A stretch of 64,000 bases of DNA. Origin: Temnopleurus reevesii (Eukaryota; Echinodermata; Echinoidea; Temnopleuroida; Temnopleuridae). Under the pieces are notes generated by a model. That model saw only the letters and a program-made list of their open reading frames with translations, ran no database searches and was not told where the DNA came from. This document shows positions 14,600 to 28,100 of the stretch, piece after piece (the first letter of the stretch is position 1; every line of letters begins with the position of its first letter). The DNA is taken from positions 106,624-170,623 of the forward strand of contig BQKZ01000500.1 of the NCBI GenBank assembly GCA_036244855.1, given 5' to 3'. Position numbers and translations under genes: made by a program.

Positions 14600-14810
14600 G
14601 TAACGGAGCGATAGACCATGAGGAATTAAAAGTGGTTCTTCGGGCGTGTTTACACGAAAGTTCGATGACGATCAGTGAAGCTACGATAGACGCTCTGACG
14701 TCGGCATTGTTTGAAGCAGCTGACACCGATGGCAGTGGCGCTATCAGCTTCGAAGAACTCAAAGAGGAGCTCGAGAAAAACCCCGACGTCATGGAAAACT
14801 TGACCATAAG
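14600..14810 (+). CDS. NOX5: NOX5-like exon E2: EF-hands 3 and 4
   Basis: The acceptor is TTTGTCATAG and the donor GTTAGT. The first two bases complete the Gly codon left open by E1, giving the full loop DVDGNGAIDHEE. A second complete loop, DTDGSGAISFEE, follows after about 36 residues. Both have standard ligands at positions 1, 3, 5, 9 and Glu at 12. The exon ends with the sequence for KNPDVMENLTI plus two bases of a Ser codon (phase 2), the usual link from the EF-hand module to the membrane domain. Together with E1 this gives three intact Ca2+ sites; family knowledge predicts a fourth, often less canonical, encoded upstream of the window. An inverted-repeat element starts 33 bp after the donor. 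Confidence 0.95.
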
Positions 14811-14842
14811 GTTAGTGACCTTTTGGTGTTAAACTCTATTTT

Positions 14843-15176
14843 AGGTGGTGTTGCTGCAAAGTTGCTATACGTGCATTTACGGTTGTTCATATCAGAGAGC
14901 ATGAGAGTAGTTTTCTAGTACGGAAATGATCTAGTAGACAGTGTAAACAATGCACGCACCAGATGTGTACTAGAAGATATCCCGGCATGCTCCCCGATTT
15001 GAACAACCGTAAAGACACGTATTGATCGCAAATCAATTGCAAATTGGAACGCGTATTTTTATTCGCGCACTGTCAGCGCCTTTTGACAAGAGGCGTATGA
15101 AACAAAAGTTTTGATTGGTGCTTGCCGATCAACTGCAACTTGGAATTGATTGCGAGTTTGGAGCAACACCATCTTA
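14843..15176. mobile_element. MITE-like element with terminal and internal inverted repeats
   Basis: The outer ends are complementary: AGGTGGTGTTGCTGCAAAG on the left and GTTTGGAGCAACACCATCTT on the right. Inside is a second pair of arms, ACGTGCATTTACGGTTGTTC near 14870 and GAACAACCGTAAAGACACGT near 15001-15020, extended inward by GAGAGCATG and CATGCTCCCC. There is no coding capacity. The nested layout suggests either a foldback element inside another or a complex MITE. It follows E2 by 32 bp. Confidence 0.7.
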
Positions 15177-15210
15177 CATTGCACTCAGTTAGAATCATGT
15201 AAGCATATGA

Positions 15211-15434
15211 AACCTAGAATGTTTTAACATTAGATATTCTAAACTTCCAGATTCTTACTGTCATCTGAAGTTGTTGGTGCTTTGAAAGTTTCAAGATTCA
15301 ATATTATTTAGGTTATATATGTAACCTTGAATGTTTTAACCTTAAAAAATTCTCAACTGCCACATCTCTAGTGTCATCTGAGGTTGTTGGTGTACAAGTG
15401 TGAATGTATTATAAAATTCAATAGTATATTTAGT
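15211..15434. repeat. Tandem duplication, two diverged units of about 112 bp
   Basis: Each unit opens with AACCTAGAATG or AACCTTGAATG followed by TTTTAAC, and each contains GTCATCTGARGTTGTTGGTG about 50 bp later. The copies have diverged by substitutions and small gaps, so the duplication is not recent. Confidence 0.75.
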
Positions 15435-16206
15435 GCGTGAAAAGAGTAAAGATATGACATGATACTTCCAGGCATGCCGGAATTATGGAATTATGAGTTC
15501 TGTGGATGCTTCATTCAATTGTCTTGATGCATGAGTAATATTGTGTATGCATTATTTGTTGCGTTTCGTCCGTCTGCATAATTAAAGAGCTAAGCATAGA
15601 CATCCCGATTTTTTTTTCTAATTACACAGTCACAATGATTTATTTTATAATGAAAATCAAAATCAGGAGACTGGTTTTCAGCAAGGCCACCGAAGTGTTA
15701 GAAATCTTATTATTGAATTGCTTAATTCAATATACATAGAACAAGCATTTATATTTAAACCAAACTGACAAAAATATACATCCTAACTTTATGACATAAA
15801 ACGATGGAAATGACTAGTAAACTGAATACTAATTTCCCTACCGAGGTATATTGCTCATAGATAAACGTGATTCACATTTAATAGATTTCATCTGTATTTC
15901 CCAATTTCATAATGTTTTCCTCATGCTTTAATGTTTTTCGCAATGGTTACAGAAGACATGTTCCTTCGACTTGTTGAATGACAGGCTCTTGTCATGGGTG
16001 AATAGTCGTGTTATTGTCCGTGTCATGCATTTTGATATCTAAATCGAGTCATATCTCGCTAGGTATCAATGTGCTTCCGTTTGTTAAATAGCAGTCAATA
16101 TTTACTAACGATCAACAACCATGCGAGATATAATTGCGATTCTCCTCTATTATCCGCCAACCTTCAACACCTTTCGAGGAGATAAAGACATTGATATGGC
16201 ACAGAG

Positions 16207-16890
16207 GTGGGGTGAATGGAGTGCGTGTGGGTGTGCGTGTGTATATGCGTGCGTGTGTGGGTTTATGTGCGTGTGCGTGAGTGTATTGTGTAATGATGTA
16301 TGGTGCTATGATGTGGGTGGGCCAAGCTCATTAATAAACACTATCATTACACACACCTCACTCTTCCCGTATAATATGGGAAGAGGGAGGTGTGTTGTGT
16401 GGGTTCGTATTTGGGTGTGTGAATTTGTTTGTATGTGTTAGTGCATGATGTAGTATGGTAAGATGCCATGGTGGATAAAGTTCAGTGCTTCACAAGAATG
16501 TATGTGTACTTATGTGTGCGTTTGTTTGTGGGTGTATGCTGCCATTATGTGAGTGTATGAAGTTGAGTGCTTCAAAAAACGTGTGCATGTGTGTTTGTGT
16601 GAGTACGTTTGTTTTCGCATATGTATGTGTACCTCGTGATGATATGTGGATATATTAAAGCGTTTTAGTGGATGAATTTGATTGCTTTAATTGTGATGTG
16701 GTAAAAAATGGTGATATTATGTGAGTGGATGAAGTTGAGTGCTTCACCAAAGTGTGTGTGTGTGTGTGAGTGTGAGTGTACGCGTGCTTTCGTGAGTTTC
16801 GTGAATGTGCGTAAGTTTAGTGATGTGTGCATAGGGATGTGTGGGTGTGTGATTGTATCTGCATCTATGTGCATGTGAATGAGTGAGTGA
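16207..16890. repeat. GT-rich minisatellite with an embedded longer motif
   Basis: Interrupted TGTG and GCGTGTG runs fill about 680 bp. A longer motif, GTGGATGAAGTTGAGTGCTT, recurs in variant form near 16469, 16551, 16670 and 16726, each time followed by a GT-rich run. It is therefore a composite repeat rather than simple (GT)n. Open frames rich in Cys, Val or His in this stretch are repeat artefacts. Confidence 0.8.
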
Positions 16891-18970
16891 GGTAGAAATG
16901 AACCTCGAGGCACTGATCGCAGACTGGCTATATGTTCAGTACTATTTCAGCCAAAAGTTTATTTCATGTAACCAAATTCCTATCATGGGGTTACCACTTA
17001 AAGTAGTCAGCATGCCAACGATTGTGTAAACGGATGGAAATTGCAGACGGAATAAAAAATATTACATTAATGTTGCCGTGGCATATATGGTCTAAGAATT
17101 AAAGTTGATAAACTCTTTGAATATGATTATGCTACGTTCCCGCTATGATGCATCTTAAAGCACAAAGTAATGAAATCCCTATAGAATATATTACCTTGTA
17201 ATACACATCGAGAACCATTTAATAGAAGTATGACTATCTCTCTTTCTCCCTGTCTCTCTCATTCTCCCTCCATCTCCCCTCATCATTCTCTCCGATATTT
17301 TATCGACTTAGAGCGGGTAATACAAATGATCTAAGAAAGACAGCCCCCATCTCTCATATTCCATACCAACTCACAGCACAACCGACGTTGTAATCCTCTT
17401 AAAGTTCGGCGCTCGAATCTAATTCATTGACGATATTTTCTTGGAGCGACCTTCTAAATGCCTCCATCCTACCATCACTCTCTATCAACGTGTATCATGG
17501 ACAATATTTTAATCGACAAAAAATGTATTGAGTGAAGGGTCTTGCATCCTAAATGGCATACGACATGGATAATTTAAGGAGACATTATAAGCTACAAATA
17601 TATTTACAACGTGCACCTGTTATGGACAGGCCTAATGTTGTTTCCTAGATATGACGAGCCAAACACTCTAAAATTTGATAATTGCTCTTTATATCCCTTG
17701 AAAGAAATATGTTGACCCTTCTGATAGCTCCTTTAAAAAAAAAACCCGAATACAATTTTAGAGGTTTCCTAACGTGTATTGATCACGTATGATTATTTAT
17801 CAAATAAAAAGAAAATTAAAAAAAAAACACACATTTAAATTTTCAATTCTTTTCGAAAAGTCAAGCGTATACAAAGTCATGAATAATGAAAACATACGCC
17901 TCTAACAAACCTTAAAGCACGTGATCAAGGCTTCTAATTCAACTCGATTTTTTATACACCGTAGAGCATCTGAGGACAGAAATGTACACTCTAACTAATT
18001 ATAATGTTCATGATGTTAGGTTGTCAATAAGTGAAAGGGTGCTAAAGTTCCTACCTTCCCTTTTAGCTCCTGACTTCTACATAGAAAAAGAATAATTGCA
18101 CGTTTTGTAGGATTGTTGGCTTAGCTGACGTCCGTAAACCATTTAAAATCTATTACAATTTCAAATCAAACTTCGTTGGTAATAATCTAACATTTTAGTT
18201 TTTAGAGCAAGAATGTAAAGATATTTTTTGGAAGTACAAGTGATTTCAATATAACGTCCTTGGGAATACTTTTTTACACAAAGTGTTATGCTTTAAAATG
18301 TAAAAGAATGAAAAAAAAGTGCCAACACATTTTACTCTTGTATAGGTAGTGAAAGAAAGAAGAAAACTTCCATTCATTTTTACTCAATATACTCGCCATA
18401 ATCCGTGACGACATTTTGCGAACAAATCCTGCCTTGGTGGGCATTCTGGTGATTTCCATCCAATAAACTTGTGTTTGGAAGTGTTTCGCCCTTGGACTCC
18501 AAACCGTCTCGTTTCCGATCCTTAGGAGAAGGAGATATGTAGATTAATAGGGAATACCGGGGGAATTCCAATTTCCCTTTAATCCACCATCCCTCTACTT
18601 GGTTTAGAACACAGTCATTGTAAAAAACCTGGAGGGATAAGTGACCATGATCTCTCGGGTCGCTTGTTCTCTTTTGTAACCAGTTACCAGGATTTATTCC
18701 TACTCCTGTCGTCCGTATCCATTCATTTAAGCTTGTCAATCTTCATCTTCCTACATGAGAGGCGCCAGTCGAGACTGTTCACCTATATACACGCACGTAC
18801 ATTGCACTTGTTTGCTGGGGTTTTTTTTTTATAATGCTTGAAGATATACAAACACATTAGTCGTAGGATTAAAACATGTGAAACTTTTCTTAGTAATGTG
18901 TTGCTCTATACATGTATAGGCTTAATAAGTCAGTAAGTGTTTCTGATTCATATATTTCATTTGATTCCAC

Positions 18971-19103
18971 ATCAGAACAAAATACAATACAGTACATGTC
19001 AATGACGTTCAAATGAATAAATTCCAAATTCCAAATTCCAATCAGAACAAAATGTTGGCTGTACATGTCAATGACGTTCAAATGAATAAATTCCAAATTC
19101 CAA
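18971..19103. repeat. 70-bp tandem duplication with ATTCCAA tails
   Basis: Two units begin ATCAGAACAAAAT and share GTACATGTCAATGACGTTCA followed by AATGAATAAATTCC. Each ends in short AAATTCC repeats. On the opposite strand this looks like the 3' end of a retroposon carrying GGAATTT repeats, but I cannot assign the family. Confidence 0.7.
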
Positions 19104-19275
19104 TACAACGAAATCCTAAAATACTATTTATCTATCAATTCAGAAACCCCTTTCTCCTCATTTGTTAATATGTTTCTTTATCCTGTGCTCATTGTACTTG
19201 TTGTGATAGTCTACATACCAAATTTTGCTGGGAAGACATGAACCTGACAGGCACCCATTTTTTATCACTCTCTTT

Positions 19276-19825
19276 TGTCAATGAGCCTCGAGCTGACAAG
19301 GTGTCATGATTGTAATTATGATTAATGGTATTTAAGTACTAAAAAAGAGGGATTAAATGTGAAAATATCACAATATGACATTCAAGATAATTTCTGTCTC
19401 ACATAGCCGAAATAGTTATATAGATATTACTTTGCCACGGTTCAATGGCCTTAACTGTATTGTAACATGCAAATTTCCCAGTCGCATTATTATATAAGGT
19501 GCTTCTGCTTAAAAAAAATTAAAAGGTCTCAAAATAGCGTTGAAATTATGTTCTACATATTAGGATTTGTGTTAACTTCATTCTTCTGTTCTGCGCTCAT
19601 TTTAGGTATCGTTAATGTCACTTTACTGATGCCTTGTAGGCATTTATTTTACGACCCAACCCCCCCCTCCCCCCCCCCCTCCCCGCCCTCCTCTCCTCCC
19701 CTCTATCTACTGTCAATGAGCCTCGAGCTGAGAAGGTGTCACGTTTGTAATTGTCATTAATGGGTACGACTCAGAATAAATGAAAGATAAGATCAGACAT
19801 TTTAATGTCTCACTGAGCTAGACGC
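19276..19825. repeat. Direct repeat pair with a shared 55-bp core, 435 bp apart
   Basis: TGTCAATGAGCCTCGAGCTG occurs at 19276 and again at 19711. Both are followed by AAGGTGTCA, a TGTAATT block and ATTAATGG, with weaker similarity continuing to a TGTCTCAC block. C-rich sequence (19660-19690) lies between the copies. Probably a local duplication or two copies of one dispersed repeat. Confidence 0.65.
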
Positions 19826-21559
19826 TCACATCACATTTTCATAGGAACTACTTTCCGAACACATGCACATGGGTGTCGTTATAATTATACGGTCAAATCA
19901 TCTGAAAAATTACATTGTCTCTTTTTTTTTTTACATCTTTTATGTTTGCTAAGTTTGCTTTTTGGTGTCATCATAATTGCTTTGGGAATTAATTTTAGTT
20001 CAGGAAGCAACTGTGACATTGCGTACCATATGTGTGTTTATGTGTGGGTGTTTGTGTGTGTTTATGTGTGGGGGAGAGGAAGTTGTTTTATGAGACTATA
20101 ATTAGACAGACACGATAATTTGATTGTTACAAAATACATGAATATCTCGAGATTGGAATGAGGAAATCTCGTTTAGTCGGCAACTCGATTTTCTCATTGG
20201 AGGTTCATGAGGTACTATATATAAATGTCCAAGAAGGCATGACTTAAAGATATTAGAATGGGACTTTAAATATTTTGCCAAATTTAATCATAGACATTCG
20301 TAAATTAGCAGCTCTAATTAATCAGCCCAACAGATGGACACATATTCAGAGTCGATTTGATGTCCCAATAGCTCAAATGTCTTAGTAATCTATTTTCAGT
20401 TCTAAGAGTAATAATATCGGTGTCCTTTAAATAATGGTTCCTTTCACAATACGTGCCGTCTTGTGTTTTCTAACATTCTAGCCGAGAGAAAGTTCTTATT
20501 TCCTCGTGTATACGCAGAGTAATATGGTTTAGTCGGTACGTGATGGTATAATGGTAATAGAAGTGTGCAGGAAGCCTAGCTAGGAGTATCGAATTCTCCT
20601 GATGACGAGAGGACGGTCTAGCCTCGGCAAACACAGCCACCTTCCCCCACTATTCTCCTCCACATTCTACCATGCCGTCTTAGTGCTTTAAAAATCGCCA
20701 GTACCGCTGCCACTCTAAAAACTATCTTTGAACAGCTTATCTTCAATTTATAAGCTCTTTTTGCCCAACCCCGCGGGAGCTTAAGGAGGAAATGCGACTG
20801 GTATTGCGCTAGAAATATAAGTGCATCGGTAAAAGAGAATCTCACTTCTTCGGTTGAAATGGAAAGTCGGGTCATGATGAAATATAAGTATCATCGATAA
20901 GCATGTTTTTCCGGGTTGAGCATCTCCCGAGACTGGTGGGTCTTGGTGTAGTGTAGAGACCATTTCCCCCTTCATGAACACAGCGCACCTGTGAGTGGAG
21001 AAGAACCAGGGCCAAAGAGAAGTTAATCGGGAGATAACAAGAAGATTATTTGGTATGATATGACCCACATATCATTTCATTGCCGTCCAATGCATAGCTA
21101 GGCTTAGGTTCCCGACACTTTTCACGCGTTCATGTAATCAAAGTCAGTCCAATTATTATTTCGGGAGAAATGAAAGATGGGAAGGTGGTGATTTTTTACA
21201 CCTCTATAAATGATGGAATCTCGCCTCATCTCCTCTCACCCAACGCCAGACCATGATGCTTGGTTAGGTGACGCCCGAAGCTATACCGAGAGAAGAACGC
21301 AGCATCTCGCATTTCAACACATTAATCAACCACGCTGCTATGTTAGTCAGCCTGGCCTGACGTATTGTATGATTACAGCTATAATACATGTTTCATTTCA
21401 AGAAATAAGAAACATTTGCTTGTGCTTCTTTTTTTGAAATTCAGTGACCTGATTAAAACTATTGCCTCACGAGGTTCGAGTGACCATGTAATAGAAACGC
21501 GAACAATAAAGTTCGTCTTAGTAATCTTCGGGGAGACGTGTCCGTCTTATTCCATTATC

Positions 21560-22030
21560 TCCCACGCGCCCTCATCATTCTACTTTTTCTTTCCAACCTC
21601 CTCCTCGTCCTTGTCTTCGTCCTCGACATCATCGTCCTTCTCCTCTTCCTTTGTCCCGTCATCCTCTTCATCCCCCTCCTCCTCTTCTCCCTCTTTCCTT
21701 GCCTATCCTCTCTTCCCTTTCCTCCTCTACCTTCTTCTCCTGCCCAGTCTTCTTTAGCCCCTTCTCCTCCCTCACCTTCCCTTCGTCTTCTTCTTCCTCC
21801 TCCTCCTCCTCCTTCTCCTGGTCGTCCTCGTTTACCCCCCCCCCCTTCCTCGTCTTCCTCACTCTCCATTCTTCTTCTTCTTCCCATTCCTCTCTTCCAA
21901 TTTCTTCCTCCTCACCATCTTCCTCCTAATCCTCATCATTCCCTACTCTTCCTCCTCCTCAACCCTCCTATCTATCCCTCTCCCCTCCTCAGCCCCTCCA
22001 CTTCTCCTCATCCTTATCCACCCCTCTCTA
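21560..22030. repeat. Polypyrimidine (CT-rich) tract
   Basis: About 470 bp of mostly C and T on the + strand, built from TCCTCC, TCTTCC and similar blocks. It produces overlapping Pro/Ser/Leu-rich frames on + and Arg/Glu/Gly-rich frames on -, up to 167 codons, none of which resembles a protein. Purine/pyrimidine asymmetry of this length could form triplex DNA; that is inference. Confidence 0.85.
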
Positions 22031-25000
22031 TTGATGATTAAATGCACCGATGCATTAACCCTTTTTCCTTTCTTCTGCTGACGGACGGGGCGTCACGAAC
22101 CCTAAACGGCTTAGATATCCTTTTTGTGGTGTTGTTTTCAACGCTTACATCCAAGACCTTAATCCCGCCAAAATTAAACACATATCTTTTGCTTTTTCCT
22201 CTTTAGCTGCATTAAATCTAAGCGGAACCCAATTACTAAATAAATCATGAAGTATTTTGATATGACACGGTGTCTCCAGTGAATTAACTTCGAGGAATAC
22301 AATTTTGTTCAAATGCAACGACTTTTGAAGGATATTTTTAAGCTATGCGCAACCAAGGTAAAATGATCTGATCAGTGACTCGTAATGCATGGTTTAACAC
22401 AATTATTCAGAATGTATCGAATCTAATACTCTCTCCGGATACACTTGGTAAATTTAAATGAATAAGTTGAATAAACAAAGTTTAGATTTTTTATATGCGA
22501 CATGATCACAAATGACATTGTGTTCATACGTTACTAGTATCTGACATAAGAACTATCGACCAGGGTTTCTTTTTTCACTTGAAGAAAAATAGATATTTTA
22601 ACAGTTATTGTCTCGATCATGTATTTGCAGATTGATGATAATGGCATGGTATTGTAAAAGAGCATTTCATTATTTAAACCGCATTGTTTGACATAGTAAA
22701 ATATTTAAAAACAAGCACCAACACCTCATAAGGGAAGAAACTATATGAGACCAACAAAACCAACGAGACTTGAGCAAATGTTTTAGGGCTTTGAAAAGCT
22801 AACATCAAGGTTTCTCTCACCCTTATTTAAACATCGCTCAAACAAAAATTCCAAATAACTTATGAATACCGATATTTATTCAATTTAATAGCGCTAGACC
22901 GAGGGTTCGCCAACAATTTTTTTTCAAGAAAATTGTTTCTTTTCAATCTGATGTGTGTCACTCTGTTGATGGTTTAAAAAAAAACAGACACGTATGGAAA
23001 ACTATGGTTTGAAAGGGGTTCATTCTGATGAAGAATAATTGAAGACATTTGAGCAGTTGTCTCACGATGTGCAAACGTAGAATGTAGGTAGAATTAACCT
23101 GCGGCTGTTGTGTACTGCTAGCCTTCATCAGACTATTTTGGAAACCAATAGAAATATAATATCATTGTTGATGACTTACACTGTCCAAATATATTCTAGG
23201 TTGGTGAAAAAGATACCATTCAAATTGCTGGATTAAAGAAGAAGGCTTGTACATCTTGATTCGGCAAATATTAACCGATCTTGGGTAGGTGTGAACACCG
23301 TGTGTATAACAATCCGATATGTTCTCCAAGAAAATTGTATATTTACTCGTAAATACCCGACTCATTAATTCATAAATGACGTGCAAAATGCGACGGATTC
23401 CGTTTAGCGTTGCTTGTAATGGCCCAATCACACATTTGCGTTCATATACAACGTACGTCTATATAGTGTTGATTCACGTTCTCTTTCCACAAAAAAAAAA
23501 CACGCAGTAAATACGCTCGTCTCACTATGAGTACTTTCGGCTTCAGTTAGATGTACGCACAGTGCAGAGTTTACACAATGTACGTTCTGTGTTTGATTCG
23601 ATTGATTGCTACAACAATCACAACTTTTTCTGACAGAAAATGATCTTTTCAATAAAAGAGTACCCTTCCACAAATCTGAATACATTTTTTCACTTCACAA
23701 ACATTGACTGATCTACAGTAGATGTGTACATAGTAAATTGTAACAGACTGATAGTTTCGACAACTTAAATGTGGATTATTTCATAGATATCTTACTCAAG
23801 AACTTAAAAATGAATTGTCACGTTCTCTGTGTGGAGAAAGGCACAATGAAGACGTCTAACTAACGCGTGTTGAATACATTAAAGGACCATTGATTACATT
23901 TGGCTATCCCGCGCTAGCGTTAGCCAAACGTGTGTTCTGCGTATATGGAATGTCAAAATAAGTTACAGTTAGGCATATGTTTGTTATTAACGCACATTTC
24001 TGACTGCTCCTTTAGCCTTTCGGAGATACGTTGTATCGGCAATAGGAATCTCTATCCTTCGTAAGGACACTTAAAATATAGGTGATTACAAACAAATTAT
24101 ACAGTTGCAAGTGTTTTTTTTTTGTTTTTTTTACATATAAGAAGTTCTATTCATATTCCTCTTCCCCTGACGGTGAGGAAACATTGGCCTGTTTTATGAT
24201 ATAATTTGCTGTCCATTGCTCAACATTTATACCGGCAACCACAGTAAGCGAGTGGAATAGTTCATCTCCATGGAAAATGAGCATAAGATACAGATTTGTT
24301 ACTGTTTTTAACAAATTGAAATTCGCAATCAAACATGCGCAAGTCGTCAGCATGGCTCTATTAGGCATTCTGATTAAAAAAAATACATGTCTCCTGAAAA
24401 TAGCCTACGCATCCTAATACGGATGTCAATATTAGAAACTAAAAAGGTACACCCTTGTGGCGCCAAAAAATTTCATTGCTCTATCGTCTGTTTTCCTTTC
24501 TCATTTCGATAAAATACCTATAGATGCATTGCTCAATCTGCCATTAGCAACGAAAGCTCGTCAATTGTCTTCTCATTTATTGAAGAGCTAATCTCTAATG
24601 ACGAAGTCGGGAAGGGTTTGGTAAATGTATTTGTGACGTCATCATGACGTATGTCCGTCTTTAATTCAGATGCAAAATATTTGTGAGGAAATGTGCAATT
24701 TTAGCAAGGTGCGTTCATGGTTTGTTCATTTAGCTCATTATGCCTAAAGATATTTTTATTTGAAATTACCTACGTACGTTATTAGAGACAATTTAACAGA
24801 TTCATGCCTATACTTTGCGTTTATTTGTCTTTGTAGTGATTTTATTAAAATATTTGATATTAGGAAGGGGAACGTATACTTAAGGTCTTGAAAGCCAGCG
24901 AGAATAGATTTTCTTCACCATCTTATTACCTACAGTCATTCATGAAGCCACCAACATGCAATGTTTTAGAAGAGTTTTCAATAAGAAAAAAACAAAAAAA

Positions 25001-28000
25001 AAAGCAAGAGAAAGGAAAATGTTCTCAAACTAACAAAAGTCGTATGATGATGGTTATAACATATTTGTAAAATTTGTTCAAGCAATACATGTATGAACTT
25101 TTATTCATTTTTTAAAAAATATTCTGCGCTGAATTTAAATTTGCAGTATTCTATTTGAATTGCAGTGACATCTCACATTGGTACGTTCATATTCTGAGGA
25201 GATTACGAGGGCATTATGTAAGACCGGAAACCCGTCATTATTAAAGTAATCATACTTCTGGTTTCCATGAAAAGTCCTCCTCAATATTAATGCAGTTAGT
25301 GTTTTAGTAATGTATAACAACCAAATCGACTCAGACATTATAATCTTCCATTCCTCTTCATGGTGATCATTGATCATTTAGATGGGTTTTCTTTTCATAT
25401 ATAATATACTTTGTTAAATGCATAATCATAATATTCAGCGATGATCGTGGTTCTGTTGACTCAAAATAATGTGTTATTATGGCAAATGAGGAATCAGAAA
25501 TTTTGATTTCCGTCATATTCCGAATATTCTTTAAACGTTCTTCATTTAGAAATATGATAAAACCTCGGTTTCACCATTCTCATATAAATGGATATAACGT
25601 AAAACCAACCACTCTAATGGAAGATATTGTTTTCAATTTGTTGGTACCGTTCGGAGAAAGATGATCTTAGGTGTACGAGCGGAAGCAAAGAGGAAATTGA
25701 ACTTGTCTTTTTACCAGTTGAATTAAACTTGCACATCGCTTTTTATAGTGTCACTCTACAAAGATGAATCAAAATCATCCCGTAGTTTAGCTAATTGTCA
25801 GTTAAAAGCCCAAAATAAATCACACAAAAAATGAGTGATTCGAAAAATTATTTTGCATTGAATATACTTTTTTTATATTGTTATATGTTTATTCAGTGAT
25901 TTTGATTATTCGACATTGACATTGAAGCACTAAGTATTCATCATAATTGGGTGCTTCTCTATCCTCGATGGTTTTGCAAGCTCTTCGAAAAAAAATGAGC
26001 ATTTCTGAAAAAATTTTAATCACAAATATCCGCAATATTGTTGCAAAACTACAAACTATTATGAGCTGCACGTGAAAGGTCTTTATTTCAGAATTTCAAA
26101 AACGCATATACTTTAAATTAACGAAGGGCCAGATTTTGATTAAGCGTGAATTGGTAGGTGGAGCTTTTCAATTAAGTGTCTTCCATTACTATTCTCGCCA
26201 ATCTCAATCTCGACCAAAACGACAAACAGACACTTATGAGCATTTCAGATGATGAAAGTGCAGTATTTCTGTATGCCGAGTTGGGCTTTGGCGGGCCTGA
26301 ATTGTGCACGCAATCTCACTTAAAATATGAATTTTAATGCAATCTAGAAATGTATCTTTCATGACTCTCTTTGTGAATATTGAGATTTTAATTTCAATAT
26401 CTGCAGTCACAGCAAATGAACTTTTGCATTCTATCTCTATGCCTCTCTGTCCCCCCCCCCCCTAGTTTTCTTTCTATCTTCTATATGATTATTTCTCTCT
26501 CATTTTGTTTCCATATCGTCTCTCACATTTAGAATAAAACAATGAAATGAAAGACGTTTTAATGATGGTTATAATTTATTGGTTTTAATTTAGCGTATCA
26601 GGAAATTATGAGTGATTTATCCCCCAACAAAACTAGTTGACATCATATTACGTCATAGCTATAATTAATATGTGACCAGCTATAAATGACGAACTATTTC
26701 GTTTGCATAATTTCAAAGGTGCTTGTAAAAATATTTTCAAGCTCAGAGCCAAAATGATGACATTCATAAATGGCTTTCCCAATGAATACAGTCATCGTTC
26801 TATGAATGAGCACCCATGTGACTCGATTTGTTTTAAGTCATATTATTACAGCTTTCACTGCTCCCAAAGTCTGCTTGTCTGTGTTATCTTTGTTTCGGAC
26901 CTAAAATGACCCGTTTGACATCACGATCAAAATCTTCTTTGGAAAATGATCATATACCGCAGGGTAAATATTTGGATAAAATGTGGATATTCTCATGAAG
27001 TTCAAAGTGTCATCTGGCTATCAGAACAGGAGACAAAATATACTCAAATAATTAATTGAAAATAAAGTGAGAAATTGAACTTCACATTTTTCTTTTAGCG
27101 CTTGTAAAATATTATTCCCCCGGGGGTTGAGATCTGCCTGTCATGTCCGATCGTGAAGTGCCATAGTTTGAGTGCATTTCAGCTGGCCCACTAGCGCCTA
27201 ATATCTATCAGCTTTCGACATCATTCATTTGATCAATTTGGACACGGGGATTGACGGTATATATCCAAGGAAACAAGCTTTACATCAATCTTAACAGCAA
27301 TATAGTATTCTCACTCGCTTGCCAGCTTTCCCCCTCCTACTTTCACCCACCGCCGTCATTCTATTCACATATATGATATATCCCTCATACTCGACACTTG
27401 CCTCGCTAAATTGGCAGCAATTTGTTACTTTGTGAAAGAAGAATCGACGAGCAAGATTCGCTTAAATGCAACAAGGCTATGTTCCCGCGCTTTTCGATAG
27501 GTTGTTATAAATATTTAATTTAGAGGGGATTTACAGGAGGCTTTGCGGGGATAAGGCGTTTATGAACAAAAGTGAGCGAAAAAAGATGCAATATCGCGTT
27601 AGGGTCTATGCGGTGGACGTCATCAAAGTTGAATTTCATCGTTTTTAGTGGAGGGTTTGGCGTGACAGTGTAGAAAGCTGTTATTGTTTTGGAACCAGTG
27701 CACTTTCACGCTGTAATCCCTATAGTGGAAGGATGCGTTTCATAGAGGGGCTTATATTCCAGCACATTGCTATCATATTAAAGAGTTCATCAAAATGAGC
27801 AGCGTTCAGCATAATGAATAAACAACAACCGTCCTATATTTATATGTCGGTCAATTGATGAGTTGGAAATTTTCCCTACTAAATAGTTGTTCATAGGCGC
27901 AGTGTTGTTATAATTAAAACAAAATATATGAAAATGTATGTCTTAAAAGGCTTAAAAGTTTTTTCCCCACATCGTGTTTTAATTACTCTAGTAGAGTAAT

Positions 28001-28039
28001 GTATATTCGCTGCTCTATGTTGCCTGAGGAATGGCTATC

Positions 28040-28100
28040 CCTCTTGCAATCTCTCTATCTATCTTACTTTCTCTATCTATCCATCTCTCCATCTATCTAC
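28040..28100. repeat. TCTA/TCTC short tandem repeat
   Basis: Interrupted CTATCTAT, CTTTCTC and CATCTCTC units about 215 bp before exon E3. Confidence 0.7.

Noticed and set aside
18380..18739. 119-codon minus-strand open frame
   Set aside because: Not low complexity, but no family resemblance, no neighbouring exons with matching splice sites, and it lies in an intron of the opposite strand. Chance frames of this size are expected in 64 kb.
21538..22041. Pro/Ser/Leu-rich 167-codon frame
   Set aside because: Product of the polypyrimidine tract; equivalent frames exist in all phases.
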